Shown here in pieces: positions 27,619 through 39,966 of a DNA stretch of 64,000 nt; positions within the stretch are counted from its first letter, which is position 1, and each line of letters begins with the position of its first letter. This stretch comes from Coffea arabica. Its lineage: Eukaryota > Streptophyta > Magnoliopsida > Gentianales > Rubiaceae. The stretch lies in the NCBI RefSeq assembly GCF_036785885.1, contig NC_092329.1, positions 2,356,001-2,420,000 of the forward strand, read 5' to 3'. Made by a program: the position numbers and the translations under genes. The notes beneath the pieces are model-generated. The model saw only the letters and a program-made list of their open reading frames with translations, was not told where the DNA came from and did not search any database.

Positions 27619-30164
27619 TCTTTTGTTTCTCTCTCTCTTTCTTCTCTTGAAAATAATACTACTATGTCTTTGTATCTATCTATATGTAAATAGTGGTGGA
27701 ACGTTTAAGCGGGATCAGTAATAAAAATTTTAAGAAGCGATTGATTGAGAGAGTGATGAAAAAAAATGGAAACCATAGTGAAAGGAAAGAGAGTGAGAAA
27801 ATGCGGAAGGACGGGGTGGGAAGGGAAATACATTACAGAGATGTCTGGGGTGGATGGAATCTTAGATGGAATCTACTCATATTTCTCTGGAGTCTCGGGG
27901 GAGTGAGAAGAGTGATGAGGCTGCGCTGGGAAACGAGAGAATAGGGGTGGGTGAGCTGTGAGGCGCAGGAAATGACGTGTATTAATATCAGGTTAGAAAC
28001 GGCCGCTTTGGGAATGCAAATAAACCAAACAGAAATGGTTTTTGCGGGATTCGGAATATGCTGACGCGTTTCTTGATATTTAAGAAAAGGGGAGAAGGAA
28101 GAAACTGATTTGATTCGAGTGAATGAGAAAACATCCACATGAGATGCGATGCGAGAGGTGGGTGGCTGGTCTCTCGAGTCGAGACTACTATAGCAATAGA
28201 CTACTAGAAGTGGTATTTAAGAGAGACGACTTTCCAAGGGCCGCCTTACATCTGTTGCGTTTTGTTGTGGAACATTGGCAAATGCGCTGTTTCTGCTTAG
28301 TTGTTCAGCACACTTTGAGAGGGATGAACTCATTTACTGTCTTCTGGACACCTGACCATGATGATGATCGCATCATCATGCATGGCTCCTTTTGCCGTTT
28401 CTCGAGCTGTATGCATGAGCAAAACCCAAGTCTGTCCTCACTAGGGAGGCTAATTTCTTTCTGGAAGTCTCTGCCTTCTGTCCTGTGGGCTGCGGGCAGT
28501 CCGCAGTAGTCGAGTACTTTTGTCCTCTGGCGGTGGTTTTTGGTGTGGGCTCCTTGCTTCCGGACCAGGCTCTGTTATTCTTGCTGCCCGCTGTGGCTTC
28601 TTCTTCTGCTTGGGTTGGTAAGTTGTTCTGGTGCTTTGCTAGTAGTAGAATTTTTACAAGCCATGTATGGTATTGGTATGGGCGTGGCGCTCTCTTTCTC
28701 GTTTCATTTTTATCTTTGAATTTGATTGGCAAGCAGGCAGGCCTCTTTATTGATTGGAGATATTATTATTATTATTAATTTTCTTCCCCTTTTGATGGAT
28801 GGCATCGGAGTCAACATCCAACCAGTACAGTGGTAGGTTTATCATTAAAACTGGATGGGATAATTTCACTAACTTATTGTAGACTGGAGCCAGTGATAGG
28901 CTGATGCCTCCCCAATTCGGATAATTTTTGGTTGTAGCTGGACTCCTCTCTAAACATCCAGCCCTTATCCGAAGTAGGGATTTGTACGTTGTTTTCTGGA
29001 CGTTTCTAAGCACTGGTTGAGTAGTGTGATTTATTATTATTATTCTTAGAAGAATATATATGTAACAGTTTTGATTGCTGATGGATGGGGAGCACTTAAA
29101 AGGGAGAAAAAAATAAAAAAAGATTAGGGAATACAATACCTTCCCGACGTGTGCAAAAGCCTTTCATGCACTATATCGCTTCTCTCTTTGTTATTAAATA
29201 GAATATGCTCTCTCTCTTTGGAACTTAAGAATTATTTCTTGGGTTTGAAGGGAGATTTGCGAAGAAAATGAATGACTTGAGTTGAGAATCGAATGGAAGA
29301 TCTCCCAGTTACTTGATTAATGTTCCCACCTTACCAAATCAAGTCTTGAGAAACTTGAGAATGTGCAAAGATGAAGCTTTGAACTGGGCCTATGCCGAGA
29401 CTTTACGCTGCCTGAACCCATGAGCGCATGTAAAATGCAAAAGAATGTTAGCCCAGCCCAGCATGCAGGCTGCAGCAGAATAAAATAACAAGCTTTAGCC
29501 CAGATCCAACGGAGCCCAGCTACAGATTGCTGCTCACGGCTTCTTTTTTCTTTTTTTTTTTTTGAAAAAAAAAATTTGGTGTTAGGGAAGACTAACTTGT
29601 CTATTGCATATTTAAAAAGTCTGAGTCGTCATCCCCATAAGATCAAAGGCAATTTTGCTACAATTTAGTAACTGTGGAGGCTCAGCTTGTTTTACTAGTA
29701 CATCATATTGCGGGGGCTTAAAATAGCCAGAACATCAATTGGATGAGGGCAATCCTAGACACGAAGAGAACATTAAACATGGGAATCAAGTTTATTTAAT
29801 AGGAGATCTTAATTTTTATGACATTTAATTGGTAAGTGAATGTGTACTGATCTGGAGATAACTCAACCAAATTTGTGCTTTAAATAGCTGATTATGGATA
29901 GAATAGGCTCTTAATTGTTTAAAACAAATTTTTTTTTTCATGTTGTTGTACGTACTTTATATAAAAAAAAATACTTTTCACTCTACCAAAATTAACTGCA
30001 GGAGCAGCAACACTAGTCTAATTCTATAAAATGTTTATTACACAATCAACACTCATGACTCAACCCCCACCCCAAATAAAACCAAAAAGAAAAAAAGAAA
30101 ATAGGCAATTTTTTAAAAAATTTTTGCTGCAGTTCCCCTTACTTATTTTGGACACACTACTCTT

Positions 30165-30393
30165 TTTTTTTCTTTTTCTTTTTTGTCAGCAACGATACAT
30201 TTGTATGACCTACTCTATCCTAATCTAGGGGGGAGGGGGAGCCAGGGGTTAGTGGGTATACAGATCTAACTAGACCAAAGGAATGTTACGACACAATCCT
30301 TAGATTTTTTTTTCTCTGCAAATGAGGTTTGAACCCTCACCTACAGCCCAATGAGGACTTAAGCCCCTTCCCTGGTGGCCACCGGGCCAATGG
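30165..30393 (-). mobile_element. tRNA-derived SINE with 17-bp target duplication
   Basis: Flanked by perfect 17-bp direct repeats TTGGACACACTACTCTT (30148-30164 and 30394-30410). On the minus strand it begins with a pol III box-A-like TGGCCCGGTGG, then a box-B-like GGTTCAAACCTC about 50 bp on, and ends with TGACAAAAAAGAAAAAG. Long target duplication plus A-rich tail indicates LINE-type retroposition. About 229 bp; intact flanks suggest a fairly young insertion. It lies about 0.6 kb upstream of the DsbA-like gene. Confidence 0.9.
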
Positions 30394-30445
30394 TTGGACA
30401 CACTACTCTTCGCTGTAGCATTTGTAAAGGGCCACGCCATCAAGT

Positions 30446-30561
30446 GGAATAAAATGCTTGTCTAATCTTGACCCAAATGAAAGAACCAATCAGAAACAAC
30501 AAAGGAATAAAATGGTTATCTAATCTTGACCCAAATGAAAGAACCAATCAGAAACAACAAA
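30446..30561. repeat. 58-bp tandem duplication
   Basis: Two head-to-tail 58-bp units (30446-30503, 30504-30561) beginning GGAATAAAATG and ending AACAACAAA. They differ at two positions, so the duplication is young or conserved. Each unit carries an AACCAATCA element, a CCAAT-box-like core, about 480 bp upstream of the DsbA-like start codon. Confidence 0.9.
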
Positions 30562-31009
30562 GGAATCCAGTGGGAAAAGGAATTTGGTGCTGATGCCAAA
30601 CTTTAATCAAACCCAGCATGCTCGCCAGGAAAACATAAGAGAGGGTCGACGATGGGTATGGGATGCATCGCGACGGACTGACTTCTGGCTAAACTAAAGT
30701 TAATCCTGTGATTTGTAAACGGATACCGCCAAGTAGGTAGAGGCAGCAAGTCCGGCATTGCAAAATCTTTCGCAGTAATTCTAGCGTCTTGGACCGTGGC
30801 ACTCTCTTTTACTTTGCGTTTAAGCCCTCGCGAACCAGCACCAAGATTCTCAGCTCTCTTCGCCTTTGTCGCTACTCTCTCGTCTCTACCGCTGCTCTTA
30901 TGCCACTATAAATTCCTTTACGCCTCCTCCAGCAATCCAAAGGCTGCCCAAAGACCAAAAAAGGTGCACTACAGAGTCTACTCCTGAGTCGTAGACTTTG
31001 GAGTCAAAC

Positions 31010-32837
31010 ATGCAGCTTCAAAACCACTTGATTTTCAAGCCTCCGTTTCTGCTGTTTTGTTTCTTGATTTATATTGGCTGCGCTAAGGCTCAGGTTTCAA
31101 TCCCCCCAAAGCCTGATGGTTTCTGGTACCACAATCGAGCCCCCAATCCTGACTCTGTTGTGATCGAGGCGTTTTTTGACCCAGTGTGCCCAGATAGCAG
31201 GGACTCATGGAAACCTCTCAAAGAAGCCATCCAGAATTACGGCTCTAGCATTGCTCTGGTTGTTCACACCTTCCCTTTACCGTATGTTCAAATTCTTTTT
31301 TTGCTTTTTTTTTTCTCCAACATCTTTTCAGATTTATTCCCGATTTTACCTCTGGAAGGTTGTTATATCGCATCTGGGACAATCAAAAGAACTGTAGTCT
31401 TTGATTTTTACCTTCATGTACTCCTGCAATAGTTCTTGTAAAATCTATGGCCCTACAAGTTGCCTTTTTCCTTGTGATCAATCCTTCTTTGGTCACGGGT
31501 TGTTGGCTCTTCCCAATCTTGTATTAGTAGTAATAATTAGAAAGCACCGAATATTGATTCATGAGCTCAGAAATTTCCTTTTGAACATCGCAGCTACCAT
31601 GACAATGCATTTCTAGCTTCCCGTGCCTTACATATCGTTGATAAGTTGAATGTTTCAGTAACATACCATTTGCTGGAGGCATTCTTTGGGCAGCAGGTGA
31701 GGGTGCTTTTAGCTTTAGAAATAAATATTCTCTTGTTGTACACAACAGATAGAGTCAAACTGTTCAGCAATTTTCTTCAGAAGTTATGCTTGCTTTCCCG
31801 ACCAAATTCTGATCTGGTTTAAATTCCTACTGATGTCTACATTTCACGAATTACACTTATAACCAGTTTGTTTTGAGTTTCTTTGTTATCATTTCTCTTT
31901 CCATGGTTCTGATCTTCAACAATCTTTTGAAGATTTAGAAGCATTTGTTTTCTGTTAACAGTACAAATATGTGCAGTTTATATGTCTGTCAATTATATAG
32001 TATTATACTTACGAGTAGATGCTAGTACTTGCATGTTTACCTTACACGCCGTGATTTGGCCCTTCAAACTTTGCTTTCACTTAATGTGATCTTAAATTGA
32101 TCTCTTAAGGGAGCTTGGTGGTTCAATTGTTCAATCACAGCAATTTGCGGTGTATGACTCTGACTCTGCACATTAATAGCTCTAAACTTCATATGCAAAA
32201 GACATCAAGATTTCATGCGTGTAAATTTCACTACCCATAATGGAAATAGCCAAGAAATCTTTTCATTATAGAATTAAGGCCGATTCTGAATATATTGATG
32301 ATTCCTCGCACCAATATTGGAATGAACATCTGGATTAGGCTTGTCAGTTTGTGGTTGCTTTATGTCGACATGTTTACATTTCTTGGCTTATGAACAGGAG
32401 AAGTTTTACGGCAGAGCAACGTCCAACTTAACCAGAGCATTTGTGCAAGAGGAAATCGCAAAGTTTGTAGTTGACACAGTTGGGAGGTCGTATTCTCCTG
32501 AAATTTTTGGTGGCTTTAGGGATGTTAACTCTGATCACGCGACAAGAATTTCCTTCAAGGTAAGGAAAAGAGTACTCAGAACGTGAGAAAATATGCATAC
32601 AGCTGGAGCACAATTCTCCTGAAGTGTCTCATTCTTTGCCCTGTCCTTCCATTTGGCATTTGCACACTAATTTTACTGGCTTCCCTTGTTATGCAGTATG
32701 GTGGCTTACGAGGAGTTTACGCCACACCTACTTTCTTCGTAAATGGATTTCCCTTGCCTGATGCTGGTTCGGCTCTTGACTACAATGGATGGCTGCGCAT
32801 CCTTGATCCGCTCGTTAATAAGCAGGGTAGCCACTGA
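31010..32837 (+). CDS. Secreted thioredoxin-fold (DsbA-like) protein, At1g20225/At1g76020-like
   Basis: Four exons: 31010-31281, 31594-31696, 32398-32559, 32697-32837, giving 225 residues. ATG 31010 has a good AAAC context; the in-frame codon at 30998 is TTG. A hydrophobic N-terminus (about 10-27, ending CAKAQ) is a signal peptide, so the product enters the secretory pathway. The DsbA-like thioredoxin fold carries CPDS at 60-63 where DsbA has CxxC, and a cis-Pro loop ATPTFF near the C-terminus, with the helical insertion between. A single active-site cysteine argues against classical dithiol oxidation; a monothiol, isomerase or chaperone role is possible. The plant family is little studied; I recall Arabidopsis At1g20225 and At1g76020 as matches, the first next to the PPR gene At1g20230. 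Confidence 0.9.
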
Positions 32838-35317
32838 GGATGAGCTACTCTGGAAGGGCAGATAAGATTGTAAACTTTGATCCTAAAGTTCTAGAGCTGA
32901 ACTTTTGGTTTCAAGCTTTTGTTTATTTATGGAAGTCTCTGATTCGCTGTGCTATATGTATATGGCCAATAAAAAGTAAAAGCTGCAGTTGCAGTATAAC
33001 GTTTTGTAATGGTCAGAGGGAAGATACCCCATTCTCCAAAAGTCAATCAGGTTCACTCTTTTTTATTTCTCTTTAGCATCCACTCGATATGACGGAAACG
33101 CTGTATAAAAAAAATAAAAATAAAACCCCCTTTTCCTTGGTATCTTCCATTGATTTTATCATGACATTGAAATTCGAGACCAAAGATATGCTTCGACATC
33201 AATTTTGGGAGGAAAGTTATCAAAACGAAACAAAGCTATTGCTTTTCTAATCAATTTGCTTAAATCATGTAAAACAACTACCTTGTTTGGATTACAATAA
33301 TTTTTTTTTAAAAGAATTTTACATTTTTCGTGATCGTTATCCTTACAGTATATATTTGATAAAAATTTCAGAAAATAACAATCCAACGGGCACGGTGCAT
33401 ACAACATCATGATTTTTCTGCTCGAATTCGACACTCTTTACGAGTGCTAAGCATGAGCCTTGCCACATTTTTTTGCAAACTAAAGACTTTTTTTTTTTTT
33501 TTTTTAAGGGGAAACAGAGTCCCGAATACTTGGCTGATTGTAGGGGCACTTGGAGTGCTGGAGCATAAAGCAACAACAACTTTACCTGAAGTATAGGAAC
33601 ACTACCATCTCATTATAGTAATCTAAGGAAGAAGAAGCATGACAAGTACAGTAACGTGATTATACCTTTCGATCTTTCAATCATTTGGGCAAAACTTTAT
33701 CCGCTTCCGCAGATCATCCCCTGATTCACATTATAATTGACGGAACAAACAAAAATAAACAATAAACAGACAACGGATGGTCCTGCTCTGGATGACGTTA
33801 TCATCTCCACTGTATGCAAACTGGAACCGGACTACCCGGTTTAGATTCCGATTCAGGATTGTCCAAATTATATTAATGCTCTCTATTTTCTAGATTTATT
33901 TTGAGGAATATCCAAATTCTCAAGATTTATTTCACTATAAAAATGAGTAACAAAATTTAAACAACGCTGGGGCGTTTCGTTGCCATCTGAGGCTAATTTC
34001 TTTTTATTCTCTTTTCGATAGATTGTAGTTAAAGATAATTTCAAGTTCAAATAAATAGTCTTGAGACTCGAAATCTATGAATTATATATAGTGTGTAAAA
34101 CAACGTGTGTTTTTTTTTTCAAATCATCTGAAGATTATTTAATAATATTAATTCAAAAAATTTTGTTTTTAACAATCATTAAGACACTTGCTACATTAGC
34201 TATTCTACACCAAAAGCTCCAATAGTTTTGAATTTATTTAGAGTTACTTTTCTTCTGTTGTCAAATCATTGGCGGCGGACGTCTTTTGATGATTTGAGTA
34301 ATAAAAATTCTCCCTTTATAAAAAAACAAAAGAGACACTTGTCATAGTAATAATCATTACAAACTTTTTATATGGTGGTATGATTAGAATTAATTTTTAC
34401 CACACTATTCATATAGACATATATAAATAATATTTATGTGAGTCTGTATACACGATACATAGATAAATTTTGAAAACTTTTAGCAAAATTGTTTGTTGAC
34501 GTGTGTTTGTATCTACAATACATAGATAAAATTTGAAAACTCTGAGCAGATTCTTTGTTGACATTAAAATTTGAATTGTGGCAATTGCATTTGCCTTATT
34601 CTATCGTCTTGCTTTGGATAAGAATATGTGAATAGCCTCGCTTCCGCCGTCTAATGTAAGGAGGGGCCAAGCTCGCTACTTTCTGTACACCGTGCAGCCC
34701 CAGCACCAAAATTTCTATTTCTTACAATAAATAGAAAAATAAAATACTAATAATAAAAAAAACCTAACCCGCCTTATGAAACAAGGATAAGAAAAAAGGT
34801 GACTGGCTGGACCGGTTCCACCAAAATTAGGGCAGCTCACCTAACCAGCGCTATATAAACCTTCAAATCCAGAGCGAAGAAGTCAGGGCGTAAAGGCAGA
34901 ATCGAAGCCAGAGAAGAGGGCTCAGTTCGTGGAGCGAAAAACTATAGTCCTATCTTATCCCCTTCCCTTTTATTCAACAATTCACTCCCCCAAATAAGGT
35001 ACCTTGCTACTTTTTTTTAAATCAGATCTTATGTTGTTTGTAATAATAATAATATTATCTCAGATTTGCAATCTCTCGTTCCACCAAACCCTAGCGTCAC
35101 GAACGCCAGCCCTTGTTATTCATTTGTTATGTTATATTTCTTTTAGCTGAAGTTTTTTTCCCGCGAGGTTCTTTATTTTTTTGCCATTAATTGCATTGGA
35201 ATAGAATGTTTTTTCTTTCGTTTACAGATATTTAACATATGTTTTTGTTTCTTTGTAGCTTTAATGAGTTTTTATTTTTTTAATATATGTTGGTTGTTTT
35301 GTTTGTGGTGGTAGGGC
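32838..35317. other. Intergenic and 5' UTR region upstream of the Alba gene
   Basis: Contains the 3' UTR of the DsbA-like gene (to about 33100), AT-rich spacer with a weak MITE-like trace at about 33283-33395 (TTGTTTGGATTACAAT to ATAACAATCCAA), and the promoter and 5' leader of the Alba gene. No other gene. Confidence 0.5.
34851..34860 (+). promoter_or_regulatory. TATA box of the Alba gene
   Basis: CTATATAAAC is a near-consensus plant TATA box, placed so that transcription would start at about 34885. A leader exon ending CAAATAAG before GTACCTTG at 34999 and the acceptor GGTAG just before the ATG at 35318 suggest a 5' UTR intron of about 0.3 kb. A telo-box AAACCCTAG lies at 35086-35094 within that intron, an element common in genes for ribosomal and other growth-related proteins. 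Confidence 0.55.
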
Positions 35318-38300
35318 ATGGATCGGTATAGAAAGGTGGAGAAGCCAAAGGCGGAGACGCCAATTGACGAGAATGAGATTCGCATAACAAGTCAGGGCAG
35401 GATGCGGAGCTACATCACTTATGCCATGAGTCTGCTTCAGGTTGATATTTCTGTTTATGAATTTTTTTGTTTGATTTGGCTGTATAAATAGCTTTTACCT
35501 TTTTCATGATTAACCGTTGAAATTTTACCTGAATTGATGTTTTCGTTGAGTGGTGAACGTGTTCTTTTAACCATTTTTTAAATTTCTAGTAATTGGATCT
35601 CTTGTTCATGAGAATAGCAATTTTAGAATTTTGAAAGGTAGCAATTTTGAACAAAGATAATTTTATTGGATTAGGAGGATAAAAAACGCATTGATTTTGG
35701 GTATACTGTTGCTGTGGGTAATTGAATACCCTTTCTAGTATTGTAGCATAATGCATCTGTTTGTAAGTATTTGCTTGTGAGATCTATAAATGTGTATCCT
35801 CTATACATTTGTGTTTGTAGTTTTTAGGTGCAACTCTCTTCTTTGTTTAATCTCTTGGAATTGTATTTGGTTGTTGATTTGTGTGGAATACTTTCCCTTC
35901 GGCTGAAGTAAATTGTCTACGGTTTTTGTATGGCAATGCTGATAGGCCTTTCTTTTATTCTAGTGGTCAGTATACTACATTCATGTCATGTCTGTCAATG
36001 GTCAATTGTCACATTAATTATGAAATACCTGGTAGAGGGTGGTAGAATGTGGTTTCTGTTATCTCCAGTTCAATTCTTCATCAAGAAAATAATCTAATGA
36101 ACATTTCTTCTGTTGGATAAGTTATCAATACAAGGGACTTTTGGCGGAAAAAAAACTTGTTTTCGTGGTTGTAAATATCAACAGAGTTGTGCTTAAAGTT
36201 GATTTTGCATCTTTTTATGACCTGCATAGTAGAGTTTATCCAATTGAATTCATCTGAGTCACCTTCTTGATCGATTAATGCAACGTTATGTAGGAAAAAG
36301 GCTCTGAGGAAATTGTGTTCAAGGCAATGGGTAGAGCCATCAACAAGACTGTGACAATTGTGGAGTTGATTAAGGTTTTGCTAGTTTATGCTTCTCTTAG
36401 TTTTTTTCTTTCACCTTTTAGTATTATATCTCACAGTATATGGATGCTGTTTTGTTATTTGTGCTGCAGAGGAGAATTGTTGGTCTTCACCAAATTACTT
36501 CAATTACCTCGACAGATATAAATGATACATGGGAGCCTCTAGAGGAAGGCCTTCTTCCGTAAGAACCTTTTCCTACTTATTTTGGATGGGAAATTGGCAT
36601 GTAGAGACTTGAATGATAAGAACATAATTTGTAAATCTTCTGCTTAACAAATTGCCTGGAATGATTTTAAAGTCCCTATTAGTGATAAGGGTTTTTTTTT
36701 TGGTGGTTCTAGTCTACAAACTACAAGGCATGTTTCAATGATCACGATTACTCTCTCAAAAAAAGAGCTGGATACATCATCGCTGGGGTGAGTTAGTTTA
36801 GTTCTTTTTGTTTAATTTGCACTGTTGCATCTGTCTACATCATTACGACTGGTTGCGAAACTTTGACATATGAACAGTGTTAAATATAAAAAAATTGTAT
36901 CAACTGTTTATTGCTTTGTGTTGCAGTTACCAACCACCAATACCAGCTGACCAAGTCAAGGTCTCTACAGATATAGAGTATGATGGAGGTAGGCTCTTAG
37001 TTTAAGTTTCAGATTTTGTCTCTTTCACTTGTTGGGCATAACTTTCAATTTTAACTTGGGCTGGTCATGCAGAGGGGTCACCTAATGGTCGAGGAAGAGG
37101 CCGTGGCGGTAGAGGGAGGGGAAGGTTCAGAGGCATTTCTGGTATAATCACATTATTTATGTTGTGCTTGACAAAATGCAGTTCAAAGGATTTCTAAATT
37201 CAAGTTATATTAGTGTAGATTCAGCATGGAGTATCCAATTGTGTCAAAAAATTCTCAATTTAAGTAACTTGAAACACCTAACTGAATATCGAGTGGCAAT
37301 TCTAAATTTTTCAAAAACCTTTTCTTTAAAAACTCTAGTGGATCTAAATTCATCGCCTTTGTTAAGTCCCATTGTAGGCTCTTTGAAATTTTTTTTTCTT
37401 TTATTTTTGTAAAAAGTTAAAAAAAAATTATTTTGCAAATTTTTATTTTTATTTTCAAAATCGTGTCAGAGTGCTGATACTTCACATTTCTGACATAGTG
37501 GTGATTTTTAATTTCAGGGAATGGTTTTGTGTCAGCCGAATATGAAGATGGAGGCTGGGACCATAATCGTGGTTATGGAAGGGGTAGGGGTCGGGGCAGA
37601 GGTCGTAACTTCCGTGGCCGTGGAAGAGGAGGGTATAATGGCCCCCTGGTGGATACGCTAGAAGATACTGGAGGCTACAATCAAGAAGCACCTCCTCAGG
37701 GTCGAGGTACACAACTGTTTTTGGTACCTGAGAGTGTCTGTTCCTGCGGGAATTTCTGGCACCTTTTTGGTTTTAATCTGGTTAATTGTCTGAGCAGCCT
37801 AACCTCAATTGGTTTATACATGTTTGGTGACATTAAATAACCCGAAATGTTGCTTGAACGTGATATCAAAGTTGATTGTCTTTGCACACTGTTTTGGTAT
37901 CTAGATTCTGGTCTACAAATTGCATACATGCAGTTGTACCATCTCCCCTCCCCCCCCAAAAAAAACCCCACACACACAAAAAAGGAAAAAATGAAAGCTC
38001 CAAAGTCCCCCAATGTTTTGTTAGATCTACTGTGTGATATCTTGCATTGGATAAAACTTAATTGCTATTTTGTGAAAATACTGGGTAGAATAGGAATCAA
38101 TTAATTTATTAGGCGTAAAGGAAATCCTTGTATACTCTGGTGGTTCAATACATTGACAAATTCATTTGGTGGGATATCTTGCTTTTGACTTTCCAGCCAT
38201 GATTTTCTACCTTTCTAAGTAACCTGGTGGTTCTGTGTTGCAGGTCGCGGCCGTGGAAGAGGGGGAGCTCGTGGGAGGGGCCGTGGAATCAAATCTAATG

Positions 38301-38332
38301 GACCAGTCCATGTGGCTGCTGGAGGTGCTTAA
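35318..38332 (+). CDS. Alba-domain DNA/RNA-binding protein with RGG tail
   Basis: Eight exons: 35318-35440, 36294-36374, 36470-36558, 36713-36787, 36927-36988, 37073-37141, 37518-37706, 38244-38332, giving 258 residues. The N-terminal Alba domain (about 18-115) has NEIRITSQGRMRSYITYAM, KAMGRAINKTVTIVELIKRR and VSMITITLSKKEL. The C-terminal half is rich in RG/RGG repeats (RGRGRGRGRNFRGRGRGG and others), typical of long-type plant Alba proteins (At1g20220/At1g76010 from memory). Role in the family: binding RNA and DNA, including mRNA regulation and R-loop control in nucleus and cytoplasm. The last three exons hold the RGG region. Exons 6 (69 nt) and 7 (189 nt) are multiples of three bounded by phase-1 introns that split a Gly codon. 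The tail seems shorter than in Arabidopsis relatives. Confidence 0.94.
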
Positions 38333-39005
38333 TTGGTGGAGATAAGGGTGCATTATGGAGATTATGTTTTCTGCACTTATGGATGCCTGCTCCAACTCTA
38401 TGTCTTGCTTTTTCAAATTCATTTCTAGTATTAACATTAGGATTTGATCTGTAAGTTTAGTCTAATTTAGAATATTGTGACTGCCATAAAGTGGTAAAGC
38501 CTTTTTGTTTTCTTTTCTCCTTATGGTAGATTAGGTGCTTTATTAAATGTAACTTGCTTAGTGAGCAGCACATTCTTTTATTGTTATTACGATGAAAGTG
38601 TTTTTTTTTTCCCCTTATTTTAAGACTTGTGATCTTTTCCGGTGCTAGTAATCAGTGCTAATCTGGTTCGTACTAGAGAAAGAGTAATGAATGGTACTCG
38701 GGTCTGTTGGACCTTCTATTAGGTGTTGTATCTGCTCGATTGGTAGATTGATTTCATGAACTTTTCCCGCGCGAGTAAACAAAGCAAATATCTTCCCAAA
38801 CACAATTTTGCTGATTAAAATTTTTTTAAAAAAAGGAAGATAGGATCTGTCATATTTTTTTTATTTTTGAAATTCTATTTTATTACAAGCAGGGTTCTCG
38901 AAAAAGCGGAAAACTAATGAGCGCCTCCTGCTGCACCTAAAAAAAGAAAGGAAGATAGCAGGTGCCTTTTTTTTATTTTTGAAATTCTACCTTATTACAC
39001 TGAGG

Positions 39006-39591
39006 TAGGGATGCACGGGAGTCGAGCTACTCGCGAGTAGCTCGGTCAACGGCTTGACTCGAACTCGGGTTGACTGAGTTCGAGTCGAGTTTCGAGTAGC
39101 TCGATTGGCGTTCGAGTCGAGTTTCGAGTCTCAAATTTTTGGCTCGAGACTTGTCGAGTAGCTTGTCGAGCCGGGCTATTTAAATAATATATTTATAATT
39201 TAAATAATATATATGTATTATAATTATAAAATGACTATTATGGGTATAGGTTATACGGAATTTACAATATACTCTTCTTTATAATAAAATTTTATAAGGG
39301 TAAAAAAGTAATAACATAATTATAAAAATACCTAAAAAGAAAAAATGTCTAAAAAATGCCTCAGTTTTTTGGTCGAGTTGAGTCAAAAAACTTGATTAGA
39401 CTCGGCTTGATAAGGCTTGACTAAGAGTCGAGCCTTATCGAGTCGAGTTTCGAGCTTAGAGTGAGTACATCGAGTCAAGTTTCGAGTATCAATTTTTTTG
39501 ACTCGATCGAGCTTGAGTCAAGGGATATATGAGTCGAGTCGACCTCGAGTATAGCACTACTCGAGCTTGACTCGGCTCGATTACATCCCTA
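39006..39591. mobile_element. Non-autonomous hAT-type element, TAGGGATG ends
   Basis: 586 bp with inverted ends TAGGGATGCA... and ...TTACATCCCTA. Flanking 8-bp duplications CACTGAGG (38998-39005) and CACGGAGG (39592-39599) differ at one base; 8 bp is the hAT size. Inside both ends lie dense TCGAG/GAGTCGAG motifs, with an AT-rich core at about 39175-39360. No transposase frame. It interrupts one of three local copies of a SINE-like 3' segment; a neighbouring uninterrupted copy serves as the empty site. Confidence 0.85.
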
Positions 39592-39631
39592 CACGGAGGG
39601 ATCTTGGGAAGCAAAAAATTTAGCATATGTC

Positions 39632-39887
39632 TTTTTTGTAAAAATTTTTTTGAAATTCTATTTTATTACAAGAAGGGATCTGGGAAACAAAAATCCTATA
39701 CTACTACGAGGGGGAATGCCTCTTATCCTATACTATTGCGTGGGGGAATATGCCTCCTGGTGCGCTTGTTTTGTGAACTTGTCAAGTTGCGGTAATAAAA
39801 TTTACAATCATGATAGAGGTAGGAATTGAACTCCAATCACAGGGGAGAAGCTATAGAGCTCAAATCGCTCTGCCATCCATTCGTTTC
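39632..39887 (-). mobile_element. SINE with 11-bp target duplication
   Basis: Flanks TAGCATATGTC (39621-39631) and TAGCATTTGTC (39888-39898) match at 10 of 11 bases. On the minus strand the 5' part carries box-A-like TGGCAGAGCGAT and box-B-like GAGTTCAATTCC, and the 3' part ends CTTGTAATAAAATAGAATTTC followed by an A-rich tail. The same 3' segment recurs near 38866-38890 and 38976-38999, so this SINE family hit the site more than once. Confidence 0.75.
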
Positions 39888-39966
39888 TAGCATTTGTCAC
39901 ACAAGATAGGTTTAGATGGTGTGACATTTAAATCAACGCTTTCAGTAATAGTTTAATCCGTGTAAA

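Larger units (their letters stand above)
27619..31009. other. Intergenic between divergent ATL23 and DsbA-like genes
   Basis: Shared upstream region of two divergently oriented genes. It contains a moderately GC-rich stretch at about 28100-28750 with open frames in several phases but no recognisable protein, a SINE at 30165-30393 and a 58-bp tandem duplication at 30446-30561. The likely 5' UTR of the plus-strand gene starts after about 30780. Confidence 0.5.

Noticed and set aside
28556-28580. Stretch resembling miR166 (GGACCAGGCT core)
   Set aside because: Only a 10-nt core matches, the 3' half differs, and no complementary star sequence lies within hairpin range.
28123-28778. Reading frames of 97-128 codons on both strands upstream of the DsbA-like gene
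   Set aside because: They overlap in several phases, have low-complexity composition and show no family motif.
29236-29258. Stretch resembling miR159 (TTGAAGGGAG)
   Set aside because: About 16 of 21 positions match, but no foldback partner is found within a normal miR159 precursor distance.
30998-31009. Start of the DsbA-like protein at 30998
   Set aside because: The codon is TTG; the ATG at 31010 directly precedes the signal peptide.
39006-39591. TCGAG-rich stretch as a regulatory or methylation island
   Set aside because: The inverted ends and the 8-bp duplication explain it as a hAT-type element.
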